Shown here: positions 31,898 through 31,956 of the stretch, piece by piece
How the letters are laid out: each line of letters opens with the position of its first letter
Numbering within the stretch: position 1 is the first letter of the stretch
Assembly: GCF_046224405.1 (NCBI RefSeq)
Contig: NZ_JBJXRK010000028.1
Location: 1-31,956 of the forward strand
DNA length: 31,956 bases
Direction of reading: 5' to 3'
DNA from: Gudongella sp046224405
GTDB taxonomy: Bacteria; Bacillota; Clostridia; Tissierellales; Tissierellaceae
Notes under the pieces: model-generated
Database searches by the model: none
Seen by the model: the letters and a program-made list of their open reading frames with translations, nothing else
What the model was told of the DNA's origin: nothing
Translations under genes and position numbers: made by a program

Positions 31898-31956
31898 AAA
31901 ACACCTATTGGGTTATCCTTATATGTTTAGGGGTATATATTGTCGAGATACATAAG

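Overview
The window looks like a low-to-moderate GC Bacillota chromosome, most likely an anaerobic member of class Clostridia. The evidence is the gene order, the strong AGGAGG-type ribosome binding sites before almost every gene, the heavy use of AGA for arginine, zinc-binding S14, S4 and L36, a four-domain-split glycine cleavage operon (gcvPA/gcvPB) and an Fe-S aldo/keto reductase. Genus cannot be fixed from sequence reading alone.

Region 1 (1-14962, + strand) is one unbroken S10-spc-alpha ribosomal supercluster: a structured leader, then rpsJ-rplC-rplD-rplW-rplB-rpsS-rplV-rpsC-rplP-rpmC-rpsQ, rplN-rplX-rplE-rpsN-rpsH-rplF-rplR-rpsE-rpmD-rplO-secY-adk, then a KOW-domain protein, infA, rpmJ, rpsM, rpsK, rpsD, rpoA and rplQ. 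The methionine aminopeptidase gene map, often found between adk and infA, is absent. Several true starts lie downstream of in-frame GTG codons that fall inside the Shine-Dalgarno sequence (rplV, rplX, rplO, the KOW gene).

Region 2 (14963-19334, + strand) carries the energy module of an ECF vitamin transporter (ecfA1-ecfA2-ecfT), truA, and then rplM-rpsI with its own strong promoter and an L13-leader-like hairpin, closed by an intrinsic terminator. Directly after the terminator are two perfect DnaA boxes and one near-perfect box in head-to-tail tandem at an exact 9-bp period.

Region 3 (19430-20559, - strand) is an Fe-S aldo/keto reductase gene broken by a one-base frameshift. It diverges from region 4 (20717-26437, + strand), a complete glycine cleavage operon gcvT-gcvH-gcvPA-gcvPB-lpd. 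No glycine riboswitch is visible; instead the promoter region carries repeated GGTAGTT inverted and direct repeats. A PAP2-family phosphatase follows (26485-27111).

Region 5 (27174-31040, - strand) is a two-gene heterodimeric ABC exporter operon. One subunit has a degenerate ATPase site. It is preceded by a promoter, a 32-34 codon leader peptide with a strong ribosome binding site, several small hairpins, and a strong intrinsic terminator placed immediately before the first transporter gene. A segment of the leader peptide coding sequence (CTATGGC) duplicates the 3' arm of that terminator and could act as antiterminator. The arrangement resembles ribosome-mediated attenuation of antibiotic exporters (Bacillus subtilis bmrB-bmrCD) and is the most interesting item in the window. 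A Crp/Fnr-family regulator gene (31158-31835, - strand) lies just upstream.

No tRNA, rRNA, insertion sequence, prophage or CRISPR array was seen.
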